Source: Marinitoga hydrogenitolerans DSM 16785
GTDB lineage: Bacteria > Thermotogota > Thermotogae > Petrotogales > Petrotogaceae
DNA length: 32,802 nucleotides
NCBI RefSeq assembly: GCF_900129175.1
Contig: NZ_FQUI01000025.1
Location: 1 to 32,802, forward strand
Reading direction: 5' to 3'
The notes beneath the pieces are model-generated. The model was not told the DNA's origin and did not search any database. It was given only the letters and a program-made list of their open reading frames with translations. Positions within the stretch are counted from its first letter, which is position 1, and each line of letters begins with the position of its first letter. Both the position numbers and the translations under genes were made by a program. Positions 1 to 7,170 of this stretch are shown in pieces.

Positions 1-173
1 CTGGTATTAGCCATCGTTTCCAATGGTTGTCCCAGTCTGGAGGATACTTTCCTACGCGTTACTCACCCGTTCGCCACTAGTACTACTCTCCGAAGAGAGC
101 CTCCTCGTTCGACTTGCATGTGTTAAGCACGCCGCCAGCGTTCGCCCTGAGCCAGGATCAAACCCTCCATCCA
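1..173 (-). rRNA. rrs: 16S ribosomal RNA, 5' end (partial)
   Basis: Read on the minus strand, this is the start of a bacterial 16S gene. It contains the universal 27F-type segment GTTTGATCCTGGCTCAG, then GCGAACGCTGGCGGCGTGC, the ACATGCAAGTCGAACG helix and GTGAGTAACGCG. The gene runs off the left edge. The 5' end near 173 is estimated by aligning AGGGTTTGATC with the E. coli numbering; the mature end may differ by a few bases. The moderately GC-rich RNA in very AT-rich surroundings fits a thermophile. Confidence 0.97.
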
Positions 174-234
174 AGATTTCGAGTTCGATCACTTAACTCT
201 CTCTTTTTACTTCCGCTGGGTGTCTCTGTTCACT

Positions 235-246
235 TGTCAAGGAGCT
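235..246 (-). promoter_or_regulatory. boxA-like antitermination element in the 16S leader
   Basis: The minus strand reads AGCTCCTTGACA, which matches the rRNA boxA consensus TGCTCTTTAACA at 9 of 12 positions. It lies between the rRNA promoter and the mature 16S end, where NusB/NusE-type antitermination signals are found. The sequence just after it (AAGTGAACAG) resembles processing-stem leader sequence seen upstream of 16S in other bacteria. Assignment is by consensus and position only. Confidence 0.45.
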
Positions 247-308
247 TCTTCCTTATTTCCCTTTTCCTTCTTTTCCTCCCGCGGCTCTTCGTCCGCGTCC
301 GAGTATAT

Positions 309-337
309 ATATTACCACCTTTCTCTTGCTTTGTCAA
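309..337 (-). promoter_or_regulatory. rRNA operon promoter
   Basis: On the minus strand a perfect -35 TTGACA (332-337) is followed after exactly 17 bases by TAATAT (309-314). Transcription would begin near 302, giving a leader of about 130 nt before 16S. The first transcribed bases include a GC-rich hairpin (CGCGG/CCGCG, 280-297). The A-rich stretch upstream of the -35 (338-360) could serve as an UP element. No terminator separates this promoter from the preceding gene, which ends at 403. Confidence 0.85.
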
Positions 338-402
338 CTTACATCTTCGTTAATTTTGTTAATCGTTTGTGAATTGATTGGAATTAGCTTTGTTACTGTG
401 TT

Positions 403-1272
403 TTATTCCACTAACCATTTTATAATATTTATCATTAATTCTCTATTATCTCCATAATAATAGCCATCATATAATTTATCTCCAGATGTCCCTGTTCCAT
501 CATCAATCGGTGATGAATCACCTATAGCAACAAACTTACCGCTTCCATATCTTCCAGAGATTACATAAGCTCCCCATGTTTCTTTACTATAATAAATAAT
601 TCCACTTATATTTTCATTATCAATTATATATTCTGATGTCCCAGCCCATGCTCCTGTTTCCTTTATTCCTTTAGTTATTTCATGTTCTTTTATCTTTACT
701 ATAGGGCTTTCAGAATATTGTTTTTCTCTAAATCTAAAGCCTAGTCTTCCAACAAAATCATCTGAATATATTTCCTTAGTTTCTATTATATGTTTCTCTT
801 TCAAAAATCCGTTGAATATTTCTACTGCATCCCATCCATCATTATTTCTATCTGCAACAATATGATCAGCAATAAAGAAAACACTTCCTCCATTTTTAAT
901 ATACTTTATTATTGCATTTTGTTCATCTTTTGTAAAAGGAATATTAGGTTCTGGTATTACATATACTTTATATTTTGATATTACTTCATAAGTAATAGGT
1001 GAATCATCATCTCTTTGATTACTTCCATATTCATCATTTCCCCATTCATTAACATTAGCTCCACGATTTTTCAAATCATCAGCAAAATCAGAAAATCCCC
1101 CTCTAATAGTCCAATCAGCATTACCTGCTGTTTGTGAATGCGCATTATCAAAAAGAATAGCTTCATTATTGAAAATTTTATCAAATTTATCAATTCTATC
1201 TTTCGTAAGACATCCTGAAAATATGAATAATACTATTATTAAAACAAAAAATAAACAACTTACTTTTCTCAT
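403..1272 (-). CDS. lipoprotein with glutamine-amidotransferase-like (DUF4350/GldG-like) domain
   Basis: A 289-residue protein with a lipoprotein signal peptide: Met-Arg-Lys, a hydrophobic stretch, then FSGC with Cys21 as the likely lipidated residue. The rest resembles the class I amidotransferase-like fold found in GldG/DUF4350-type proteins. It opens with an ILFDNAHSQ strand, followed by YVIPEPNIPFTKDE and a helix-turn IIKYIKNGGSVFFIADH typical of the flavodoxin-like core. No nucleophilic Cys motif is seen, so it is probably a binding domain rather than an amidotransferase. The start is supported by a GAGGAGGT ribosome binding site. A terminator separates it from the upstream OB-fold lipoprotein, but the 51-base gap leaves little room for a separate promoter, so readthrough is likely. 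Function unknown; a role with the neighbouring OB-fold and nuclease lipoproteins is inference. Confidence 0.8.
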   Translation of the reverse strand: MRKVSCLFFVLIIVLFIFSGCLTKDRIDKFDKIFNNEAILFDNAHSQTAGNADWTIRGGFSDFADDLKNRGANVNEWGNDEYGSNQRDDDSPITYEVISKYKVYVIPEPNIPFTKDEQNAIIKYIKNGGSVFFIADHIVADRNNDGWDAVEIFNGFLKEKHIIETKEIYSDDFVGRLGFRFREKQYSESPIVKIKEHEITKGIKETGAWAGTSEYIIDNENISGIIYYSKETWGAYVISGRYGSGKFVAIGDSSPIDDGTGTSGDKLYDGYYYGDNRELMINIIKWLVE

Positions 1273-1292
1273 TTTTACCTCCTCACTTTTTC

Positions 1293-1321
1293 AAAAAAGA
1301 AAGCCTAAACGGGCTTTCTTT
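1293..1321 (-). terminator. intrinsic terminator (or attenuator) after the OB-fold lipoprotein gene
   Basis: The stem AAAGAAAGCC/GGCTTTCTTT (1296-1305 with 1312-1321) has a 6-base loop and is followed on the minus strand by a run of T. It starts just past the stop codon at 1324 and lies only some 20 bases before the next gene's start, so it may act as a partial terminator between co-oriented genes. Confidence 0.8.
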
Positions 1322-1323
1322 AA

Positions 1324-2706
1324 TTATTTTGCTGTTACAAAAGAAGAATCTCCTACATACACTTTAAATCCATAATTATAACCAATAACACCTTTAATTT
1401 CATATAGATTGCCAACTTGAATTCCTGCACTATTCATCGCATCAGAAGAATATTTAATCACTTTTAAATCACTTTGGCCATCGTTATCAAGATCAAAATC
1501 ATAGTGATTAAATTCATCTTGTCCTAAATATTTACCTTCAAAAATAACCAAATTACCAAAATTATTCATTCCTGGTAAATTATCAATAGTTAATACATCC
1601 GCCTTATCCCAAGGAATAGTCCCATTACTACTTGTTACTGTTGCTGATTCATCCGAACGAGTTGTATTAAATCTATATTCAAAATAACTATTAGTTGCGT
1701 CACGCTCTGTATAATAAGGTCTTCCAGTTGCTGAAATAATTTCATTAAGGCTTATATCCAAATCGGCAGAAACCTTCACATAAATACCTGTTCCGTCATC
1801 ACTTACAACATATACATATTCATAATCTGAAGCATCATATACAACTATTGCATTTTCTATTTTCCTTAATGGTACTATTGAGGTATCTCCTGTATTCCAT
1901 CCATCTGTACCAGCATCATAATTTTCTTTAATTTCATTTTTTATTTCTGCTATTGTTGACGCTTCAACAGTCGGTTGCGGCTGTTCTTCAGCTGTTGCAA
2001 CTACTGTTACCCATGATTCATCAGAAACAAATACTCTATACCCATAATTTTGACCAACAACACCTTTAATAGTATATGTTGAATTAAGCGTTAAATCTGG
2101 TAATACTGAGTGAGAATCTATTTTTAATTCAAAATTACTAACAGAAAATTCTTTATTATTAAAATCATCTTCTCCTATATATTTTCCTGTAAATTCTACT
2201 AAATTACCAAAGTCTCCTCCTGATAGTTCTGAATTTATTAATTCTGCTTTATTTAATGGAACTCCAACGTTTTTTTCAACAACAGTTATTTCTCCATAAT
2301 TATCTATATCCATTCTCAATTCATAAACATTAGGATCATTCCATGTTTTATAATACGGTATTCCTTTTACCTTTATTTTATCACCAATACTATATTTACT
2401 GTCATGATTTTCTGCTTTTAAATATGTTAACTTTAAACCATTTCCATTTTCATCTACAATATATATATAATTTTTTGTTGGATCTGAATTTGAAGTATAT
2501 TGATATGCAACTATGCCTTCCGTTTCATATACAGTTTCATGTGAATCATAATCATTCCAAATATTTTTATTTTCTAATATTTTCTCTCTTAACTCTGATA
2601 AACTTAAAACTGTCTTCTCATCATCAATCTTCTCTTTTACCAAACACCCTGTCAACAAAAACAATCCCAAAATAGATATCAACAAAAATACCAAACTCTT
2701 TTTCAT
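1324..2706 (-). CDS. lipoprotein with duplicated OB-fold-like domains
   Basis: A 460-residue protein with a lipoprotein signal peptide (LFLLTGC, Cys21). The mature part is an internal duplication: residues ~33-243 and ~250-459 align. Matching blocks include FGNLVEFTGKYIGEDDF with FGNLVIFEGKYLGQDEF, and YTIKGVVGQNYGYRVFV with YEIKGVIGYNYGFKVYV. Each half seems to hold two OB-fold-like units, with strands such as IGDKIKVKGIPYY and LNEIISATGRPYY. OB-folds of this type occur in secreted nucleases (YhcR-like) and bind nucleic acid, but binding here is inferred. The start has a strong AAGGGGGT site, and the gene follows the beta-barrel gene by 16 bases, so the two are likely co-transcribed. A linker with EEQPQPTVEAS joins the halves. 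Confidence 0.75.
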   Translation of the reverse strand: MKKSLVFLLISILGLFLLTGCLVKEKIDDEKTVLSLSELREKILENKNIWNDYDSHETVYETEGIVAYQYTSNSDPTKNYIYIVDENGNGLKLTYLKAENHDSKYSIGDKIKVKGIPYYKTWNDPNVYELRMDIDNYGEITVVEKNVGVPLNKAELINSELSGGDFGNLVEFTGKYIGEDDFNNKEFSVSNFELKIDSHSVLPDLTLNSTYTIKGVVGQNYGYRVFVSDESWVTVVATAEEQPQPTVEASTIAEIKNEIKENYDAGTDGWNTGDTSIVPLRKIENAIVVYDASDYEYVYVVSDDGTGIYVKVSADLDISLNEIISATGRPYYTERDATNSYFEYRFNTTRSDESATVTSSNGTIPWDKADVLTIDNLPGMNNFGNLVIFEGKYLGQDEFNHYDFDLDNDGQSDLKVIKYSSDAMNSAGIQVGNLYEIKGVIGYNYGFKVYVGDSSFVTAK

Positions 2707-2722
2707 TCCACTACCCCCTTAT

Positions 2723-3874
2723 TTAAAATATAATATTCATTAATGACCTTTCTGTAATTAAAAAATCTGTCCAGGTTGTAAAACTCAATACCATTCTTTG
2801 ATTCCCACTTGCTCTTCCATTTATATCCTCAGCAGAAACTGTTAATGTTATGTTCTCTCCGTTTATTTTAATTCCATAATTTGTTACGTAATCTGTCAAT
2901 ATTCCATCATCTAATGAATTTCCTTGGACAAAAAATTCTATTGACCACGGTCTTGGCAAATAATATCCTGCTCTTAATTCATATAACCATGTTTTGTTTT
3001 GAGGATTATTTGTTACAGCATCAATGTCAAGATAATATAAATTTTTATTTTCATTATCCATGTTGTAATATATTAAGCCCTTTAAATATACTGGATAATA
3101 ATTTATTTTCCCACCAAAAGTCATTTTAGGATTTGGTAAAATTTCAATTAAATCATTAATGTTAGAGGTTATTCCTGATATTGATTGCACTTCTGATGGA
3201 ACAGCATAACCTATTCCATAATATAATTGTGTTATTAATTTTCTATTCCATTTAATTGAATTATACCCTGCAAATGATGCTGATAATTTGTTATATCTAT
3301 TATCCTGAGACATATAGAACATATATTTAGTATATCTTTCATCAAGACCAAAATATGCATAAATCGAACTATCTTCTAAATTGTATGCTCCACCTATTTT
3401 AATTTCCCCAACTGGTTTTATATATCCTCCAATTGCCATTTTCATTGGATTAAGAGTATAATCCATATCTCCAAGATCATCTCTAAATCCACCGACTCTA
3501 AATCCATAATCTCTTCTTAAATCATATGGATAATCTCTGAATTTGAACTTTCCAATCATTAATAATGTATCATATCCAACTCTATATTGTAAATAATAGT
3601 ATCTTGGAAGTTTAAAGTTTAATGTTTCATTATCATTAAACTCGTATGTAAGCGCTGATGAAGATAAAGTTAAATAATCATTGAATCTCAGTGTAATATT
3701 ATCAGTTAATCCTATATCAAAATAACCAATAGGAAATACATCTATGAAATTGTTTAAATCATCTAAATTCATTGTATAAATACCTAATACAGAAAATTTT
3801 GTTCCACTAAAAGCTCCAAAAATAGTTATAAAAGTTATAAGAACAAATAGCATAGTCGTTAATACTTTTTTCAT
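2723..3874 (-). CDS. probable outer-membrane beta-barrel protein
   Basis: A 383-residue protein with a Sec signal peptide ending near FGAFS. The mature sequence is rich in alternating aromatic and polar residues in short strands (for example YYYLQYRVGYDTLLMIGKF, MAIGGYIKPVGEIKIGGAY and YELRAGYYLPRPWSIEFFV). It ends in phenylalanine, as many outer-membrane barrels do. There is no SLH domain or coiled coil of the major toga anchor type. It is probably a porin-like or surface protein of the outer sheath; the specific substrate is unknown. A GGAGGGGTTTTT site precedes the ATG. It heads the transcript that continues into the OB-fold lipoprotein and is divergent from the nuclease lipoprotein gene. 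Confidence 0.65.
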   Translation of the reverse strand: MKKVLTTMLFVLITFITIFGAFSGTKFSVLGIYTMNLDDLNNFIDVFPIGYFDIGLTDNITLRFNDYLTLSSSALTYEFNDNETLNFKLPRYYYLQYRVGYDTLLMIGKFKFRDYPYDLRRDYGFRVGGFRDDLGDMDYTLNPMKMAIGGYIKPVGEIKIGGAYNLEDSSIYAYFGLDERYTKYMFYMSQDNRYNKLSASFAGYNSIKWNRKLITQLYYGIGYAVPSEVQSISGITSNINDLIEILPNPKMTFGGKINYYPVYLKGLIYYNMDNENKNLYYLDIDAVTNNPQNKTWLYELRAGYYLPRPWSIEFFVQGNSLDDGILTDYVTNYGIKINGENITLTVSAEDINGRASGNQRMVLSFTTWTDFLITERSLMNIIF

Positions 3875-3960
3875 AAAAACCCCTCCTAAAATCGAATGTA
3901 TTTTTTACCAACTTATTTCATTATAATTTTCATTTGTTACGTATATTTTTACATTTTTTA

Positions 3961-3969
3961 TGTTATAAT
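3961..3969 (+). promoter_or_regulatory. extended -10 promoter for the nuclease lipoprotein gene
   Basis: TGTTATAAT matches the extended -10 consensus TGnTATAAT. It lies about 64 bases upstream of the ATG in the AT-rich divergent region. There is no convincing -35. The same nine-base motif recurs at 30141-30149 before another secreted-protein gene. A possible minus-strand -10 (TATAAT, complement of 3920-3925) for the barrel gene lies nearby but lacks a -35. Confidence 0.5.
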
Positions 3970-4032
3970 AATTCAGTAGCTTGACTTTAACATGACATTA
4001 TATCACATTTTTTTATTAGGAGGAATGTTAAA

Positions 4033-4854
4033 ATGATAAAAAAACTATATATATTTGTTGGTATTCTAATCTCTTTACTTCTTATTACTTCTTGTTCAAA
4101 ACAAACACAAATTAATAAATCTTATATTGAAAAAAATTATTATGTGAGCAAAGTAATTGATGGTGACACAATAAAAGTATATTATGATGGCGATGAAACT
4201 TCCGTTAGATTAATAGGAATAGATACTCCGGAAACACATAGTGGAGATAAACCTGTTGGAGAGTTAGGAGATACAGCATATTGGTTCGTTAGAAATAAAA
4301 TATATTCTGAAAATTCAAAAAAATCATATGTTTATTTAGACTTCGATACTGACAAATATGGGTATTATGGAAGATTACTAGCTTATGTTTATTATAAAGG
4401 TAAAGATGGAAAAATTCATTTTTTAAATGAAGAAATTATACAAAACGGTTATGCAAGGCCTCTTTTTTATTCTGATACTTCAAAGCATAAAGAAACCTTT
4501 ATTGAAGCTTATGTTTATGCTTATGAAAACAGAAAAGGAATTTTCCAGTTTTATGACGATGATAACAGAAAAATTTATGAAAATGATCTTTCTGATTTGG
4601 ATATTGGAAAGATTAGATGGGTTCGTTTTAAAGTTAAAAGTATTTCGCGTTCTGGTTCCTTTTACCATATTTACTCAGAAAATAATAAAGTATATATAAC
4701 TATTAGAAGTGATGAGTATAAAGCTTTTTTTAAAAATTTAAATATATATGATCTTGATAATAAAGAAATAGAAGTGTATGGTGAAGTTTGGAAAGATAAT
4801 GGGATTTATGAAATTTTAGCTCGAGCTGAATTTGAATTTAGAATAATAAAATAA
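4033..4854 (+). CDS. SNase-type (thermonuclease-like) lipoprotein with C-terminal OB-like domain
   Basis: A 273-residue lipoprotein (LLITSC, Cys21) with a staphylococcal-nuclease-like domain at ~35-165. The family's calcium and catalytic residues are visible: the VIDGDT block (41-46), Arg59 in VRLIGIDTPE, Asp64 and Glu67 in the same block, and Arg114 in YYGRLLAYVY. These match Arg35, Asp40, Glu43 and Arg87 of the S. aureus enzyme, so it is likely active as a calcium-dependent nuclease on the cell surface or in the periplasm. Residues ~185-270 look like an OB-fold (VRFKVKSISRSGSFYHIYS, then IEVYGEVWKDNGIYEI), perhaps for nucleic-acid binding. The start has a strong TAGGAGGAAT site. Lipid-anchored nucleases can supply nucleotides from external DNA; that role is inferred. 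Confidence 0.9.
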   Translation: MIKKLYIFVGILISLLLITSCSKQTQINKSYIEKNYYVSKVIDGDTIKVYYDGDETSVRLIGIDTPETHSGDKPVGELGDTAYWFVRNKIYSENSKKSYVYLDFDTDKYGYYGRLLAYVYYKGKDGKIHFLNEEIIQNGYARPLFYSDTSKHKETFIEAYVYAYENRKGIFQFYDDDNRKIYENDLSDLDIGKIRWVRFKVKSISRSGSFYHIYSENNKVYITIRSDEYKAFFKNLNIYDLDNKEIEVYGEVWKDNGIYEILARAEFEFRIIK

Positions 4855-4874
4855 GCCCTTATCGGGCTTATTTT
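4849..4874. terminator. bidirectional terminator between the nuclease gene and priA
   Basis: The stem AAATAAGCCC/GGGCTTATTT with loop TTATC is flanked by A-rich sequence on the left and T-rich sequence on the right. It can therefore end transcripts from both convergent genes. It overlaps the nuclease stop codon. Confidence 0.85.
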
Positions 4875-4880
4875 ATTATT

Positions 4881-7166
4881 TTATATTAATGTTGTTGGTG
4901 GATTCAAGAAAATATGCATTTTTTTATTATAATTTTTAATAATTTCATAAAATTCATCATGATCTATATTTCCTTTAATTACTATTTGATATCTATATTG
5001 TCCTCTTAATTTAGGTATTAATGGTTCTGTTGGTTCTAATAATTCTACATTTAAATCTTTATTTTTCAATATATTAAAAAATTCTTCTGATTCTTTCAAT
5101 GCCGTTTCAAATTTCGGATTAGAAAATATAATCATTAATAATTCTGAATATGGTGGGTATTTATATTTTTCCCTATTTTTTAATTCTAATTCAACAATTT
5201 TATCATAATTATGTTCTTTTACAAATTTAAAAAAATCACTTTCAGATTTAAATGTTTGAAGTAAAACTTTTCCTTTTTCTTTTCTTCCAGATCTACCTGC
5301 AACCTGAATTAACAATGAAGCTGTATGTTCTTGAGATGTGTATTCAGGGAAATTTAAATATCTATCGCTATCAAGGATTACTACCAATTTAATATCTTCT
5401 ATATCAAGACCTTTGGTTATCATTTTAGTTCCAACGATTATAGCCGGTCCTTCTTTTTTTATTTCTTCAAAAGCTTTATTTAACTCTTCATGTGTTTTTA
5501 TTACTTCTCTATCCATTCTAATAATCTTATTAGATAGAAAAAATTTCAACAACTCATTTACCACTCTCTCTGTTCCATACCCTCTAAGTTGTAATTCTGG
5601 ATTTCCACATACTGGACATGAATTTGGAACCTTTTTTTCTATACCACAATAATGGCATTTTAACTTATTTTCATAGCGGTGATACGTATAAGATACATCA
5701 CAATTGTCGCATTTTAAAACATTTCCACAATTTGTACATATTAAATAATTTGCATATCCTTTAGTTGGAGAAAAAATAAGTACTTTTTTATTATTTTTTA
5801 AGATTTTATTTATTTCCTCTAAAACTTTTTTAGTAAAAATCCAGCTTACCTTTTCTTCTTTTTTCAAATCAATAACTTCAATATCTGGCATTTCTGTAAA
5901 AACTCTTTCTTTTAATTCTAAAAGATTAATTTCTCCTTTATATGCCTTTTTCATTTCTCTCAATGTTGGTGTTGCTGAAGATAATATTAATTTTATTTTT
6001 TCTATTTTTGCTCTTAAATATGCTATTTCTACAGCATCATATGAAATCTGATCAAATTGATATAGTGATTGGTCATGTTCTTCATCTATTATTATCATTC
6101 CAAGATCTTTTAATGGAATCCAAACAGCACTCCTCGTTCCAATAATAATATCTATATTTCCATTTACAGCATCATACCAGGTTTTTGTTCTTATGGAACT
6201 ATTTATACTTGAATGATACACACCTATATTTTTAGCTGGAAATCTTTTTTTTATACGAGAAACAAATTGTGGTGTTAATGAAATCTCTGGTATTATAATC
6301 ATTATTTTTTTATTCTTAATCAAATATTCTTCCATAACTTCGAAAAATATCTCTGTTTTTCCACTTCCAGTTACACCATATAAAAGATCTATTTCATCTT
6401 TATTTTTTAGTATTTTTTCTTTCAATTCTTTCTGTTTATCTGTAAGTTCTACTATAAACGGTTCTTCATTTACCTCTTCTTCATCAATAATTTCTATAAT
6501 TCCTTTTTTTATTAATGTTTTTAAAGCTGTAGAAGATCGCGAAATTATTTTTTGTTCATATAGTTCATTTTCATATATTTTATTATTTTTTTCATTAATA
6601 TAATTTACAACTTTTATACCGCTATTGGATATTTTTTCATTTAATACTTCAATTATATCTTTTTTCAATATAACTACTTTTCTTTTCTTTTTTAATTCTT
6701 TCTTTATATGTATATTCAATTCAACAATGTTTTCTTTTATCATTTTTTTTAATGCTTTATTTGCTGCTTTTTTAGTTTTGAATTTTCTATAATATTCATT
6801 TAAAAATATAGGTTTTTCTATATTCGACAAAGGGGATTTAGGTATTATTTTTATTTTTATTTTATCTGAAGAAGCCGGGGGAAATATTAATTTCCCCATT
6901 TCACTTATAGGAACAAGAAATTTTTTTGATGCATTTTTTATTAATTTTATATGTTCATTTTTTATCAACGGTTTATAATCCACAACCAATTCTATTTCTT
7001 TCACATTATAATTTTTTTCATCGGTTTCTGAAATAATTACACCTAATTTTTGCTGATTTCTAAAATCAATTAGCACCCTTTGGCCAGGTGATAATTTTTC
7101 TTCATAAGTATATGTAAATGTATCATATGTATATGTTCCAAAAACCGCTATTTCATAATAATACAT
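4881..7166 (-). CDS. priA: primosomal protein N' (replication restart helicase PriA)
   Basis: PriA is the superfamily 2 DNA helicase that reloads the replisome at stalled forks. The 761-residue protein has the N-terminal 3'-end-binding domain (start MYYYEIAVFG, LSPGQRVLIDF). Walker A GVTGSGKT is at 264-271, a DEEH box at 361-364 and LILSSATPT nearby. The zinc-binding insert has eight cysteines at 477, 480, 486, 489, 504, 507, 517 and 520. Motifs TKMITKGLDIEDIKLV and QVAGRSGRKEKGKV follow. Length and motif order are normal. It is the last gene of the panD-tmcAL-GH13-priA group, starting four bases after the GH13 stop, and ends at a bidirectional terminator. The ribosome binding site (AAGG) is weak, which suggests translational coupling. 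Confidence 0.97.
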   Translation of the reverse strand: MYYYEIAVFGTYTYDTFTYTYEEKLSPGQRVLIDFRNQQKLGVIISETDEKNYNVKEIELVVDYKPLIKNEHIKLIKNASKKFLVPISEMGKLIFPPASSDKIKIKIIPKSPLSNIEKPIFLNEYYRKFKTKKAANKALKKMIKENIVELNIHIKKELKKKRKVVILKKDIIEVLNEKISNSGIKVVNYINEKNNKIYENELYEQKIISRSSTALKTLIKKGIIEIIDEEEVNEEPFIVELTDKQKELKEKILKNKDEIDLLYGVTGSGKTEIFFEVMEEYLIKNKKIMIIIPEISLTPQFVSRIKKRFPAKNIGVYHSSINSSIRTKTWYDAVNGNIDIIIGTRSAVWIPLKDLGMIIIDEEHDQSLYQFDQISYDAVEIAYLRAKIEKIKLILSSATPTLREMKKAYKGEINLLELKERVFTEMPDIEVIDLKKEEKVSWIFTKKVLEEINKILKNNKKVLIFSPTKGYANYLICTNCGNVLKCDNCDVSYTYHRYENKLKCHYCGIEKKVPNSCPVCGNPELQLRGYGTERVVNELLKFFLSNKIIRMDREVIKTHEELNKAFEEIKKEGPAIIVGTKMITKGLDIEDIKLVVILDSDRYLNFPEYTSQEHTASLLIQVAGRSGRKEKGKVLLQTFKSESDFFKFVKEHNYDKIVELELKNREKYKYPPYSELLMIIFSNPKFETALKESEEFFNILKNKDLNVELLEPTEPLIPKLRGQYRYQIVIKGNIDHDEFYEIIKNYNKKMHIFLNPPTTLI

Positions 7167-7170
7167 ATGA

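Noticed and set aside
235-240. Second TTGACA in the rRNA leader as another promoter
   Set aside because: No -10 lies at 16-18 bases downstream on the minus strand; the sequence fits a boxA-like element better.
114-353. Open frame of 79 codons across the 16S start and leader
   Set aside because: It overlaps the antisense of the conserved 16S 5' end and the rRNA promoter, has no ribosome binding site and looks like low-complexity translation.
3981-3986. TTGACT as the -35 of the nuclease gene
   Set aside because: The base positions 16-18 downstream contain no -10-like hexamer; the extended -10 at 3961-3969 is better.
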